From NCBI GenBank assembly GCA_037442205.1, contig JBBIQS010000033.1:1-64000 (forward strand): a stretch of DNA of 64,000 bases, given 5' to 3'. Every line of letters starts with the position of its first letter. Positions within the stretch are counted from its first letter, which is position 1. Made by a program: the position numbers and the translations under genes. This DNA is from JBBIQS01 sp037442205. Lineage in GTDB: Bacteria; Myxococcota; Myxococcia; Myxococcales; UBA5297. The notes under the pieces were generated by a model, which saw nothing but the letters and a program-made list of their open reading frames with translations, ran no database searches and was not told where the DNA came from. Shown here piece after piece: positions 46,353-57,200 of this stretch.

Positions 46353-47873
46353 ATGAACTTCGGATCGGCTCGCGCCGCGGCGCTGGCGGTGGCGCTCTCG
46401 CCGCTGCTGGGGTGCCAGCAGCAGGGCAGCCTGGTGCAGGCCCTCGACTCGGCGGTGGTGGGCACCGCCCACGCCGAGACCCCGTCGACGACCCCGCCGC
46501 CGAACGGATTGTGGCGCGAAGGCGGGCAGAACCTGGGCGACTTCCGGGCCCCGGTGTCGCTGGCGCCGCTGGTCAAGGCGATCAAGCCGGGGGTGGTGAA
46601 CATCAACACCACCAGCATCGCCAAGCGGCAGCAGATGCAGGTGCCCCCGGGCTTCGAGGACTTCTTCCACCAGTTCCACGGAGGCCGCGGCGGCGACGCC
46701 GAGCCCGAGCGCCGGCAGAGCCTGGGCTCGGGGTTCATCATCAATCCCGCCGGCTACGTGATCACCAACAACCACGTGATCGACGGGGCCTCGGAGATCA
46801 AGGTCACCCTCGACGACGGCCGGGAGTTCACCGCCAAGGTGGTCGGCCGCGATCCGAAGACCGACGTGGCGCTGCTCAAGCTGCAGCCCAACGGCCAGGA
46901 GGTCAAAGACCTGCCGACCGTGCCGCTGGGTGACTCGGAGGCGCTGCAGGTGGGCGACTACGTGCTCGCCGCCGGCAACCCCTTCGGCCTGGACCACTCG
47001 GTGAGCCAGGGGATCGTCAGCGCCAAGGAGCGGGTGATTGGCGCCGGGCCCTACGACGAGTTCATCCAGACCGACGCCGCCATCAACCCCGGCAATTCCG
47101 GCGGGCCGCTGTTCAACATGAAGGGCGAGGTGGTGGGGGTGAACACCGCCATCGTGGCCCAGGGCCAGGGGATCGGCTTCGCAGTGCCGATCAACATGGC
47201 CAAGGAGTTGCTGCCGCAGCTCTTGAACAGCGGCAAAGTGGTGCGCGGCTGGCTGGGCGTGTCGATCCAGGAAGTGACCCCGGACATCGCCAAGAGCCTG
47301 GGGCTGGGCAAGGCCGGAGGCGCGTTGGTGGGCGAGGTGATGAAGCGCGGGCCGGCGGCCGCCTCCGGGCTCGAGGCGGGCGACGTGGTGACCGCGGTCA
47401 ACGGCCGCAAGGTCGAGACCTACAACCAGCTGTCGCGCTTCGTGGCCGGGCTGGCCCCTGGGGCTAAGGCCCAGCTGACGGTGATGCGCGGTGGCAAGGA
47501 GCGTGCGATCCCGGTCAAGGTCGGCGAGCGCCCCGAGGACGAGCGCACCGCCTGGCAGCAGGGCGGCGATGAGGAGAGCGCCCAGCCTTCGGCGGTCGAC
47601 AAGCTGGGGATCTCGGTGGCTGCACTGGGCACGCAGCGGGCGCGTCAGGTGGGCGTCGAGGAGGGCGTGCAGATCAGCGCCGTCGAGCCCGACTCCGCGG
47701 CCGCACGGGCCGGCGCCCGACCCGGCGACGTCATCGTCGAGATGCAGCGCCAGCCGGTGCGCAACGTCCGCGACTACGCCCAGATCGCCCATACCCTCAA
47801 GGTCGGCGATACCGCGCTGATCCGCGTGCGGCGCGAGGGCGCGGCCATCTTCATCGCCGTGCCGCTGCGGTAG
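46353..47873 (+). CDS. HtrA/DegP-like periplasmic serine protease
   Basis: 506 residues. N-terminal signal with possible lipobox (ALSPLLGC21). Trypsin-like domain: H141 (TNNHVIDG), D171 (KTDVALLKL), S249 (NPGNSGGPLF), all present. PDZ1 at about 300-380 (VRGWLGVSIQEVTPDIAKSLGL..GDVVTAVNGRKV) and PDZ2 at about 410-500 (LGISVAALGTQRARQVGVEEGVQISAVEP..GDVIVEMQRQPVRN). This is the DegP/DegQ layout: a heat-shock protease/chaperone in the periplasm. A longer reading frame upstream (46278) is not used as it lacks a signal. It lies 100 nt after grpE. A strong terminator follows. Confidence 0.93.
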   Translation: MNFGSARAAALAVALSPLLGCQQQGSLVQALDSAVVGTAHAETPSTTPPPNGLWREGGQNLGDFRAPVSLAPLVKAIKPGVVNINTTSIAKRQQMQVPPGFEDFFHQFHGGRGGDAEPERRQSLGSGFIINPAGYVITNNHVIDGASEIKVTLDDGREFTAKVVGRDPKTDVALLKLQPNGQEVKDLPTVPLGDSEALQVGDYVLAAGNPFGLDHSVSQGIVSAKERVIGAGPYDEFIQTDAAINPGNSGGPLFNMKGEVVGVNTAIVAQGQGIGFAVPINMAKELLPQLLNSGKVVRGWLGVSIQEVTPDIAKSLGLGKAGGALVGEVMKRGPAAASGLEAGDVVTAVNGRKVETYNQLSRFVAGLAPGAKAQLTVMRGGKERAIPVKVGERPEDERTAWQQGGDEESAQPSAVDKLGISVAALGTQRARQVGVEEGVQISAVEPDSAAARAGARPGDVIVEMQRQPVRNVRDYAQIAHTLKVGDTALIRVRREGAAIFIAVPLR

Positions 47874-47887
47874 TCCGGCGCCTCATC

Positions 47888-47942
47888 GACGCGCTCCCTC
47901 CACGGCCAAATCGGCCGCGGGGCGGAGCGCGTCTTTGTGTTT
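47888..47942 (+). terminator. intrinsic terminator after the HtrA-like gene
   Basis: Stem GACGCGCTCC / GGAGCGCGTC (47888-47897, 47924-47933), with an inner CGGCC/GGCCG, followed by TTTGTGTTT. Confidence 0.8.
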
Positions 47943-48040
47943 GAAGTTACTGGTGGAATTCCTCGCGCAGAGTTTTCGAAGATCGAGCACTCAACGCCAT
48001 GGCCGCTCGGGTGTACCTAGTGTGACGCCCGAGGTGCCGG

Positions 48041-48655
48041 TTGCGCGAATCCATTCCCAAGCTGCGAGTTCTGCCGGGCGATGCCGAGTCCGCGAATGCC
48101 CTCGACCGGGGCAGCGACGAAGAGCTGATGCTGCTGAGCAGCGCCGGCCGCCGTGACGCCTTCGCCGAGCTCGCCGGCCGTCACTTGCCGCGGCTGACCA
48201 GCTTCTGTGCCAAGTACGTCGGCGATCGCGGCGCCGGTGAGGAGCTCGCGCAGGAGACCATGGTCCAGGTCTGGCTCTCGAGCGCCGACTACCGGCCCGG
48301 CGCCTCGACGGCGGTCTTCCTCTACACCATCGCCCGCAACCGCTGCCGCAACCACCGCCGCGACACGAGTCGGCGCGAGCGGCTCCTCGAGGCCCGGCCC
48401 ACTTCGGAGCAGGAGCCGGCCCAGCTCGATGCGCTGCTCGAATCGGAGCGGCAGCGGCGGGTGTTCGAAGCGGTGGCGCGCCTGCCCGAGAAGTTGCGCG
48501 AGGCGGTGCTGCTGCGCTTCGACCGCGGGCTCGACTACGCCCAGATCGCGGAGATCGTCGGGCGAGGGGAGGCGACCATGCGGTCGCGCGTCTTCCTGGC
48601 CCTCAAGAGCCTTCGCCGCGAGCTCGGCGAGGCGCTGCCCGAGGTGGAGCGATGA
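48041..48655 (+). CDS. ECF-type RNA polymerase sigma factor
   Basis: 204 residues with a TTG start (GAGGTG upstream). Region 2: DAFAELAGRHLPRLTSFCAKYVGDRGAGEELAQETMVQVW..PGASTAVFLYTIARNRCRNHRRD. Region 4: VFEAVARLPEKLREAVLLRFDRGLDYAQIAEIVGRGEATMRSRVFLALKSLRREL. No region 1 or 3, so it is ECF. Its stop overlaps the anti-sigma start (ATGA). No ECF -35 (GGAAC) was recognised in front of the gene, so autoregulation is not proven. The target promoters are unknown. Confidence 0.9.
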   Translation: MRESIPKLRVLPGDAESANALDRGSDEELMLLSSAGRRDAFAELAGRHLPRLTSFCAKYVGDRGAGEELAQETMVQVWLSSADYRPGASTAVFLYTIARNRCRNHRRDTSRRERLLEARPTSEQEPAQLDALLESERQRRVFEAVARLPEKLREAVLLRFDRGLDYAQIAEIVGRGEATMRSRVFLALKSLRRELGEALPEVER

Positions 48656-49446
48656 ACGGCTGCCCCAATCCCTCGGAGTGGCTGCTGCTGGTCGACGGCC
48701 AGGTGTCGGAGGAGCGCGGGCGCCAGCTGCGCGGGCACGTCGAGGCGTGTCGCCAGTGCCGGTCGCGGCTGGCCGCGGAAGAGGAGCTGCTGCGCCGCCT
48801 GGCCCAACCGATTGCCGAGCCGTCGCCGGTTTCGGTGGAGCGGCTGATGGCGCGGCTCGATCAGGCGCCGCCGGTTCGGAGAAGCCCGCTCGGTTGGGTT
48901 GGCGCCGGGGCCTTGGCCGCGGCGCTGGCGACGGGCGTGCTGCTTGCCCCGCGCGGCGCGCCCGAGCTGCAGGCGCGAGGCGGCGAGCCCAGCGACGCGA
49001 TCGGCAAGCGGGCCGGCGTTCAGCTCCGGCGGGTGGACGATCCTTCGCGAGCGATCGAGCCGGGTGCGGCGGTGCCTGCCGAGGCGGCCTTCTTCGCCAG
49101 CTACCGCAACCTCGAGGCAGTGGAGCTCTACCTCGCCGCCTTCGGACTGGACGCATCGGGAGAGATCCACTGGCTCTATCCCGGGTTCGTCGATCCCGAC
49201 AGCGATCCGTTCTCGGTGCCGCTGTCGCCCGCGGAGGTGCCCAGCGCCCTGGGCGAGTCGGTGCGGCTCGAGTCGCCAGCGCCGGGGCCGATGAAGGTGC
49301 TGCTGCTGGTCACGCGGGCGCCGCTGCGCGTATCGCAGATCGAGTCCCTGCCTTCTACGCGGCTCACTGTCGGTTCCCTGCAAGCTCGCTTCCCCGACGC
49401 CTCTGTCGAGGAGCTTCCCCTCATCCTGACTCGGAGTTCCCCATGA
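48652..49446 (+). CDS. membrane anti-sigma factor with zinc finger
   Basis: 264 residues. N-terminal ZAS motif H29-x3-C33-x2-C36 (GHVEACRQC), preceded by a conserved helix (PSEWLLLVDGQVSEERGRQLRGHV). One TM helix (LGWVGAGALAAALATGVLLA) near residue 80-98. The C-terminal periplasmic part is about 165 residues, mostly beta (FFASYRNLEAVELYLAAFGLDASGEIHWLYPGF). Start and stop both overlap neighbours by 4 nt: sigma, anti-sigma and caspase form one translationally coupled operon. It should bind the ECF factor until an outside signal releases it. Confidence 0.88.
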   Translation: MNGCPNPSEWLLLVDGQVSEERGRQLRGHVEACRQCRSRLAAEEELLRRLAQPIAEPSPVSVERLMARLDQAPPVRRSPLGWVGAGALAAALATGVLLAPRGAPELQARGGEPSDAIGKRAGVQLRRVDDPSRAIEPGAAVPAEAAFFASYRNLEAVELYLAAFGLDASGEIHWLYPGFVDPDSDPFSVPLSPAEVPSALGESVRLESPAPGPMKVLLLVTRAPLRVSQIESLPSTRLTVGSLQARFPDASVEELPLILTRSSP

Positions 49447-51281
49447 CCTCGCTCGTGTCGCTCGCGCTCGGCCTGCTGGTCGCAGCAACGCCAGGCAAAG
49501 CGGATCCTCTGGTCCTGGCGCTCGTGGTCGGCAGCAACCAAGGCGCCGGACTCTCCCAGCCGCCGCTGCACTACGCCGACGACGACGCCGCCCGCTACCT
49601 TGAGACCTTCGAGGCCCTCTACGGGCCGGAGAGCGCGACTCTGCTCACCGCTTTCGACCGCGACAGCGCTCGGCTCTTCGGCCCTCTGGTCGACAAGGCG
49701 CGGGCTCCGACCAAGGCCAACGTGCTCGTCGCCGCGCAGGAGGTCGCTGCCAAGGCCAGAGCAGCCGAGGAGCGCGGGCGAGAGGTAGAGCTCTACTTCG
49801 TCTTCGCCGGCCACGGCGACGTCGATCGCGGCAGCGGCTTCCTGAGCCTGGCGGACGGCCCCTTCACCTCCGAGGACCTCGAGGGGCTGCTCAGGGCTTT
49901 TCCGGCGAAGCGCAAGCACGTCATCCTCGACAGCTGCAACTCGTTCTTCGTGATCAGCCCGCGCAGGCCGGGCGGGCGGCGGTTCGCCACTCCCTCCGAT
50001 GCCGCGCAGGCGCTCGCCCGCCGGATGCCGGAGGTCGGGGTCTTCCTCTCCACCAGCGCCGAGGCCGAGGTCTACGAGTGGTCCGAGCTCCAGTCGGGGA
50101 TCTTCAGCCACGCGGTGCGTTCGGGAATGTTGGGGGCGGCCGACGCCGATGGCGACGGCCAGGTCAGCTACGAGGAGCTGGCAGCATTCGTTGAGACCGC
50201 CGCGGCGCCGGTCAAGAACCCGCTGATGAGGCCCAAGGTCTACGCCCGCGGGCCCGGCGGCGATGACCGAAGCGCCATCTCCGCGCCGGCTCGCTCGGCC
50301 GCGCCGGCGCTGACCATCCACGAGCCCGGGCCGGTGCGCCTGACGGTGCGCGACGAGAGCGAGCTGCGCTGGCTGGACGTCCACGCCGAGCCGGGCGCCG
50401 AGGTGATCCTGCGGCTGCCGGCGGGCCTGGAGAAGGGGATGGTGATCGAGCGCGGGACTGCTTTGGGGAAGGAGCGCCTGGTGGCAGCCGCGGTGCCGGC
50501 CAGGCTGGAGCTGGGCGCCATGAGCTGGGCACCTCAGGAGGCCTCTTCGCGCTCGGCGCAGGAGCAGCTGCAGACCCTGTTCTCGCTGCCCTTCGGTGCC
50601 CGCGCGCTGGAGTCCTGGCGCGCCGAGCGTGCGGCGCAGCCGGAGCCGGTCTACGGGATCACGCGCGAGGACGGCGAGAGGATGGACCGTCTGCTGGGTC
50701 AGCTGGCGGACACCGACCGTTCGCGCCGGCTCAGCGCCGGAATCCTCTCGGCGGCTGGCGGCTTCGGGCTGGGGGTGCTGGGCGCGCTGTCGCTGCGCGA
50801 CGGCCACCGGGAGGGCTACGTCTTCCTGGGCACCGGTGCCGTGATGCTGGGTGTCTCGGCGCTCGCCTTCCTGCCGAGCAGCGGGGAGAAGGCCTGGGCT
50901 GCATTTCGGGAGGAGATGGCGGCCGGGACTGACCCGGTTCAGGTGGTCGCCAGGACCGAAGCGCGCCTCCAGGAGATGTTGGGCGGCGAGCGACTCGCCC
51001 GCCGGCTCAACGCAGTCACCGCCGGCCTGATGCTCGCCAGCGGCATCGGGCTGGTCGCGGTCAGTGAGTCCTCGTCGCGGCCGGATCGACCGACCGCCAC
51101 CGGCTTTGGAGTGGCCCTGGCGGCGCTTGGAGCCTCGATCGGCCTATCGAGCCTGCTGATGGAAACGCCGGTGGAGCGGGTGATCGGCATCTGGAACCAG
51201 GATCCTGGCATCGCCAAGATGCGCCTGGGCCTGGCGCCGGTGAACGGCGGCGGTCTGCTCTCTCTCAGCGGCGAGTTCTAG
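49443..51281 (+). CDS. caspase-like (C14) protease with EF-hand and membrane C-terminus
   Basis: 612 residues. Signal peptide MTSLVSLALGLLVAATPGKA. A caspase-like p20 fold follows: LALVVGSNQG..LHYADDDAARYLETFEAL, then the catalytic dyad H124 (YFVFAGHGD) and C165 (HVILDSCNS). At residues 234-245 DADGDGQVSYEE is a canonical 12-residue EF-hand loop (D234, D236, D238, E245). Beyond about 290 a beta-rich part (GPVRLTVRDESELRWLDVHAEPGAEVILRLP) leads to four hydrophobic segments (ILSAAGGFGLGVLGAL; GTGAVMLGVSALAFL; AGLMLASGIGLVAV; GVALAALGASIGLSSLL). Ca-dependent caspase-type proteins (orthocaspases) are known; a signal-peptide-bearing one under an ECF sigma is unusual. Activity should lie outside the cytoplasm. 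Confidence 0.88.
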   Translation: MTSLVSLALGLLVAATPGKADPLVLALVVGSNQGAGLSQPPLHYADDDAARYLETFEALYGPESATLLTAFDRDSARLFGPLVDKARAPTKANVLVAAQEVAAKARAAEERGREVELYFVFAGHGDVDRGSGFLSLADGPFTSEDLEGLLRAFPAKRKHVILDSCNSFFVISPRRPGGRRFATPSDAAQALARRMPEVGVFLSTSAEAEVYEWSELQSGIFSHAVRSGMLGAADADGDGQVSYEELAAFVETAAAPVKNPLMRPKVYARGPGGDDRSAISAPARSAAPALTIHEPGPVRLTVRDESELRWLDVHAEPGAEVILRLPAGLEKGMVIERGTALGKERLVAAAVPARLELGAMSWAPQEASSRSAQEQLQTLFSLPFGARALESWRAERAAQPEPVYGITREDGERMDRLLGQLADTDRSRRLSAGILSAAGGFGLGVLGALSLRDGHREGYVFLGTGAVMLGVSALAFLPSSGEKAWAAFREEMAAGTDPVQVVARTEARLQEMLGGERLARRLNAVTAGLMLASGIGLVAVSESSSRPDRPTATGFGVALAALGASIGLSSLLMETPVERVIGIWNQDPGIAKMRLGLAPVNGGGLLSLSGEF

Positions 51282-51285
51282 GGGA

Positions 51286-54200
51286 TCAGAGCGCGAGCGC
51301 CACCGTGGGGCCGGCGAACAAGTAGCCGCGCTGGGCGCCGGCCGGGGCGGTGAAGAACCAGGTTCCTGGAACCTCGAGCCCGAGCGAGAGCCAGCGGGTC
51401 AGCGAAACCTGCACCCCGGCGCTCCCTCCGATGCCAGCGGCGACGGATCGGGCAAAGAGGACCGGGACCTCCAGGGCCAGCACCGGCCGCACCTTCCCCT
51501 GGGCGTTGAAGGGAACCCACTCCAGCCGCGCCAGCAGGCCCATCTGCCCGGTGACCAGAACGCCGGCGCTGGCGGTCAGCGACTGCAACAGCCGGTAGCC
51601 CACGGTCGCGGCGACCGCGCCGCCGCGCTCCTGCGCCAGCATCACTTCGAGCCTCGCCTGGATCACCGTCCGCCCCGCCGACGCCTTCGTTCGCGCCACC
51701 GGCGAGGGACCGAACAGGCCAACTGCCGCCTCCGCCGACATGTCCAGCAGCTCGTCCTCCGCCGATCCGTTGGACTGGGCGCTGTACCGCTTTTCCACCT
51801 GGGCCTTGTGGGCGTTGAAGAGCTGGGCGCTGAAGACCAGGGTGTCGCCCAGTCGGCCCAGGCTGGCGCTGAGCAGCTGGTCGACGCCCAGCGCGCCGCC
51901 GATCTCCGCCAGGCAGCCGCTGTCGGAGCAGCCGATGAGCTGGCGCTGCCGCTCGTAGGAGAGAACGGCCTGCAGCTCCTTGGTGGAGACCACCCGCACC
52001 GTCGGCCGCTCCTGGATGCTGGCTAGAAACGAGGCGCTGACGATCTCCGCGACTCCCGATTCCACCCCGAGGCCGGCCTGCATTCCCAGGAAGGCCACCT
52101 TCACCGCCTTGGGCTTGGCCGGCGATGCGACCGGCGCAGCGGCGGCCTCGGCAGCCGGCGCGCTCGGAGCTGGCGGAGGAGCCGGCTGGGCGCTGGCGGC
52201 TGGCGGAGGTATCGGAGAAGCCGGGGGCGAGGTCGAGGCGTCCGCGGCAGGGGCGGTCGCGGCCGCCGGCGGCGTAGGAGGCTCGGGCGCCTTCTTCGCC
52301 GCCGCAGCCGGCGGCTTGGGCTTGGCCGGTTTCGGCTTTTCCGCAGAGAACGCCATGGCCGGGATTAGCAGCGCGACAGCGAGCGCCGCGGCCGAGCGCC
52401 GCCGACGCAGTGCCACCAGGGCTCCGAGCGCTGCCAACAGCGGTCCGCCGCCGCCCGCGTTGCAGCCGCAGCGAGGGGGCGCGAAGAGGTTGGGGTCGGC
52501 CGCCGCCGGCCCTCCGACCTGGCAGGCGCCCTTCTCACAGTAGCCGCTGGCGCAGTCCTCGGCCGCGGCGCAGCCCTGTCCGGCGGCTCGCTTGCAGGTG
52601 CCCTGGCCGTCGCAGGAGCCGTCGCAACCCCTCCCGGCGAAGGTCTCGTTCTGCGGCACCGCGGTGCAGACCCCCAGGTGGCCCGGCAGCCCGCAGGCCA
52701 TGCAGCTGCCGGCGCAGTCCGAGTCGCAGCACACGCCATCGACGCAGCGACCGTCGGCGCACTCGGTGCCTCCAGTGCAGGGCACCCCGTTGCGCGCCTT
52801 GCACTTGCCGGCCCCGTCGCACGCCAGCGCCAGGCCGCCACAGTCGCGATCCTGCTCGCCGGCCGGGACGAAGGCGCACTGGCCCTCCTTGCCCGGCAGA
52901 TTGCAGGAGCGGCACTGGCCGGCGCACGAGTTCTCGCAGCAGACGTTCCCCACGCACTGGCCGGTGACGCACTGGGACCCGTCTCCGCACGGCTGCCCCT
53001 GCCGCCACAGGCAGGCCCCGGCTCCGTCGCAGGCCTGGGCGCCGACGCAGGCCTTGCCGTCGCCCTGGCCGCGCGGGACGCTGCTGCAGATGCCCTGGCG
53101 CTCGGGGACGTTGCAGGCCTGGCAGGCCCCGGCGCAGGCGCTGTCGCAGCAGAAGCCATCGATACAGTGTCCCGACAGGCATTCCGCCGCCGACTGGCAG
53201 ATCTGCCCGGACGGCTTCATGGCGCAGCCGCCGCTGCCGTCGCAGGCGTTGGGGGCGGCGCAGGTGTCGGGGTCGAGCTGCCCCTTGGGCACCGGCGAGC
53301 AGCGGCCGATCGATCCGGGCACGTTGCAGGCCTGGCAGGTGCCGGTGCAGGCGCCCTCGCAGCAGACCCCGTCCACGCACTGGCCGCTGGCGCACTTCGA
53401 TTTGTCCGAGCAGGGCTGGCCAAGGCTGGCGCAGGCGCCCTCGCAGCACTTGCCGTCGACGCACGATCCGCTCAGGCACTCGCTCGGTCCGGCGCAGCTC
53501 TGTCCGGCAACCTTGAGGCAGGCTCCGGCGCCGTCGCAGACCGCCGGGGCCAGGCAGGTGTCGAGATCGGCCGCTCCCCTCGGCACCGGGGTGCAGCTGC
53601 CGAGCTTGTTCGGGACGTTGCACGCCTGGCAGATCCCGGTGCAGGCGCTGTCGCAGCACTGGCCGTCGACGCAGAAGCCGCTCAGGCAGTCGGCGGGCGA
53701 GGCGCAGGCCTGGGCCGCCACCAGCTTGCAGACCCCGGCGCCGTCGCAGGCCCGCGGCGCGGCGCAGGCCGGCGCGCTCAGCCCGGCCGGGACCGGGAGG
53801 CACTTGCCCAGGTTGCCGGCCAGGCTGCAGCTCTCGCAGGGGCCGGCGCAGGCCGCGTCGCAGCACAGCCCGCCGGCGCAGAAGCCGGAGAGGCACTCGC
53901 CATTGGCGGCGCAGGCCTGGGCGGCGGTGAGCTTGCAACTCCCGCTCCCGTCGCAGGACTTGGGGGCGGCGCAGGTGTCGGGGTCCGGGGCGCCGGCGGC
54001 GACCGGGGTGCAGGTCCCGCGGCGCCCGACCAGATTGCACGCCTGGCAGGTGCCGCCGCAGGCGCCGTCGCAGCAGAGCCCGTCGACGCAGAAGCCGCTG
54101 GCGCACTGGCTGGCGCCGGTGCAGGCGCTGCCGGCCACCAGCAGGCATTTGCCCAGCCCGTCGCAGGCGTTGGGGGCGGCACAGCTGGCGGTGGTCTGTC

Positions 54201-57200
54201 CGGCGGCGACGTCGGCGCAGCTCCCCAGCTTCCCCGGCAGGTTGCAGGCCTGGCAGGGGCCGCAGCTACCCCCGCAGCAGACCCCGTCGGCGCAGCGCCC
54301 CGAGGCGCAGTCGGCCCCGGTCGCACAGGCCTGGCCGTTGGCCAGCTTGCAGGAGCCGAAGCCGTCGCAGGACTGCGTCGCCAGGCAGCCGCGCGCGGAG
54401 AACTGCGGCGCCGGCCCGCAGGCCCCCTGGTGCTGCGGGTTGTTGCAGGCCAGGCAGGCTCCGGTGCAGGGCAGGTCGCAGCAGAAGCCGTCGGCGCAGA
54501 AGCCGGTCTGGCACTCCGAGGCCGCGGCGCAGGGCTGGCCCGAGAGCTTCTTGCAGGCGCCGGCGCCGTCGCAGGCCGCGGTGCCGCTGCAGCCGGAGCG
54601 CGCGGGCTGGCCGGCCGGGGTCGGGACGCACATTCCAGGGACGGGGGCCACGTTGCAGGACTGGCAGGTCGCGGCGCAGGCGCTCTGGCAGCAGACCCCG
54701 TCCACGCAGAAGCCGCTCAGGCAGTCCGAGCCGGCGGCGCAGGGCTGCCCGGAGCGCAGCCGGCACAGGCCGGTGCCGTCGCAGGCGCGCGACAGGGTGC
54801 AGGTGCGGCCGTCCTCGGCGCCGGCGGTGACGCTCAGGCAGATCCCGGGGGTCGGGGCGAGGTTGCAGGCCTGGCAGGTCCCGCAGACCGAGGCGCAGCA
54901 GACCCCGTTGACGCAGTGGCCGGAGGTGCACTGGACGTCGGCAGTGCAGGGACCGCCGACGACCCCCTTCCCGATCTGCATTGGGGCGGCGACGCTCGGG
55001 ATTCCGGCGGTGGTGACGAAGAGCAGGTAGTGGCCGATTCCGAGTCCGGCGGGGAGCTTGGCGGTGAGGGTGGAGTCGTCGAACGAGCTGGCCGGAAAGC
55101 GGTGCAGCCCGGAGCCGTCGGCGGGCATCAGGGTGAGCACCGGTAGGTCGGCGACGGCGCCGGACGAGGTGCCGCCGCTGGCGCCGGCGGGGCCGCGGAA
55201 GCCGGAGCCGGTGAGGGCGACGGTGTCGCCGGGAGCCGCCCAGGCCGGAGCGGTGGCGATGGTCGGGCGAGCCGGAGCGAAGACGTCCAGCCCGGGATCC
55301 GAGAGCAGCGCCTCAGTGGTGGTCGCGCCGTTGGTGGTGCCGACCAGGAGGGCAGCGGCGCCCGGCATCAGGAGCGCTGCCTGGAGCAGGTGGGCGTTCT
55401 CCATCGGGATCGTCGGGCGCCAGGTCTCGGTCTGCGGATCGTAGAACTCCGCCGAGGCATTGGACATGGTCGAAGCGTTGGTCGGCGGGAAGTAGATCGG
55501 CGGTGCGGCGCCTGCCACCAGCACCTTGCCGGTGGGGAGCAGGACGGCGGAGTGGCCTACGCGGGGAAAGGTCATCGGGGCGGTGAACGCCGAGGCTCCC
55601 TTGGCGGGGTCGAACAGCTCGGCCGAGGCCAGCGCGGCGCCGCTGGCGTCGACGCCACCGGCGACGAGCACCTTCCCCGACGGCAGCAGGGTCAGGGTCG
55701 GGTCGCCGGTGATGCGCAGGGTGCGCAAGTATCCGGCGATGGACCAGCTGTTGGTGGTCGGGTCGTAGATCCGGAACGAGCCGTCGGTGCGGTGCAGGCC
55801 CAGCACCTTGCCGTCGGCGAGCCGTAGCATCTGGCTGACGCAGGTCAGGGTCGCCGAGGTGGTGGCGGTGAAGGACCCGGTGGAAGGATCGAAGATATCG
55901 TGAGTGTAGTCGCAGCTGGTGGCGCCGCCGGCGATCAACACCCTGCCGTCGGCCAGCGCGACGGCAGAATGGCGGAATCGGGCGACCGCCATCGGGCCGG
56001 TGGTCGGCGTCCAGGAGTTGGCGGTCGGGTCGTAGATTTCAGCGGTGCTGACTTGCTGGAAGTACGAGAGGCCGCCGCCGGTCACCAGCACCTTGCCGGT
56101 GGGCAGCAGCGTGGCGGTGAACGGGGACGGGCGCGGATCTCGATCTAGCGGATCGACGCGCACGGTCCCCATCGAGGCCGCCCGGGTGAAGGTGCCGGTC
56201 GCCGGGTCGAAGATCTCCGCCGAGCTGATGGTCCCCGACCCCAGGATCAGCGCCTTCCCCCCAGGGAGCGGAGTGGCGGCAAGCGGCCTGAGCAGCTGGG
56301 TCATCGGTGCCGGCCGACGCCAGCCTCCGACCTGCTCGCGGTAGAGCTCGGCGGCGGCGGTGGCGGGGGCGGTCCCGGGGTTGCCGCCCGCCATCAGGAT
56401 GCTCCCGTCGTGCAGCACCGCCGCCGAAAAGGTCATCCGAGCCAGCGCGAGGCCGGGCGAGGGGAGCCAGCGGTCGACCCCGGGATCGTAGAGCTCGACG
56501 CTGGCAGTCATCGGGCCGGTGAGGCCGGGCTGGCCGCCGGCGACCGCCACCCTCCCGCTGGGCAGCGTGAGTGCGACGTGCTTGTAGCGGGCCTGGGCCA
56601 GCCCCGGCGCCGCGGTCCAGGACGAGGTCTTCGGGTCGTAGATCTCCGCAGTGGCCACGCGGTTGCCGGCGGCGTCCTCGCCGCCCGCCACCAGGACCCT
56701 CCCGTCCAGGAGCAGGCTCGCGGTGTGCGAGGCGCGCCCGGCCGCCAGCGGGCCGGCGAGCGCCCAGGCGCCAGCGGGGCCGGCGGCCGGATCGAAGACC
56801 TCGCAGCTCGCCAGGACCGTGCCCGCCCGGCCGCCGGCGAGCAGGACCTTGCCCGTGGAGAGCCGGGTGAGCGTGCCGCCGATGCGGGGAGCATTCATCG
56901 GCGGCGTGGACACCCAGGTTCCGGTGTTCGGGTCGAGCAGCGACGCCCCCGAGGCGGTCACCGCCAGGATGCGCCCGTCGGCGAGCAGCGCCGTGGTCCG
57001 ATAGGCGGCCAGAATGGTGGGTCCCAGCGCGGACCACAGGTTGGTTGCCGGGTCGTAGATCTCGGGCTGGATCGACTGCGTGGAATAGGGCGGGAAGGGG
57101 ATCACTTCGGCCGGAATCTTCACCACCCGGCCATCGGCGAGCAGGTGTGCGGAGTGCCCCACCTCCGGATACACCATCGAGCCCGCCGGCGCCCAGGAGC

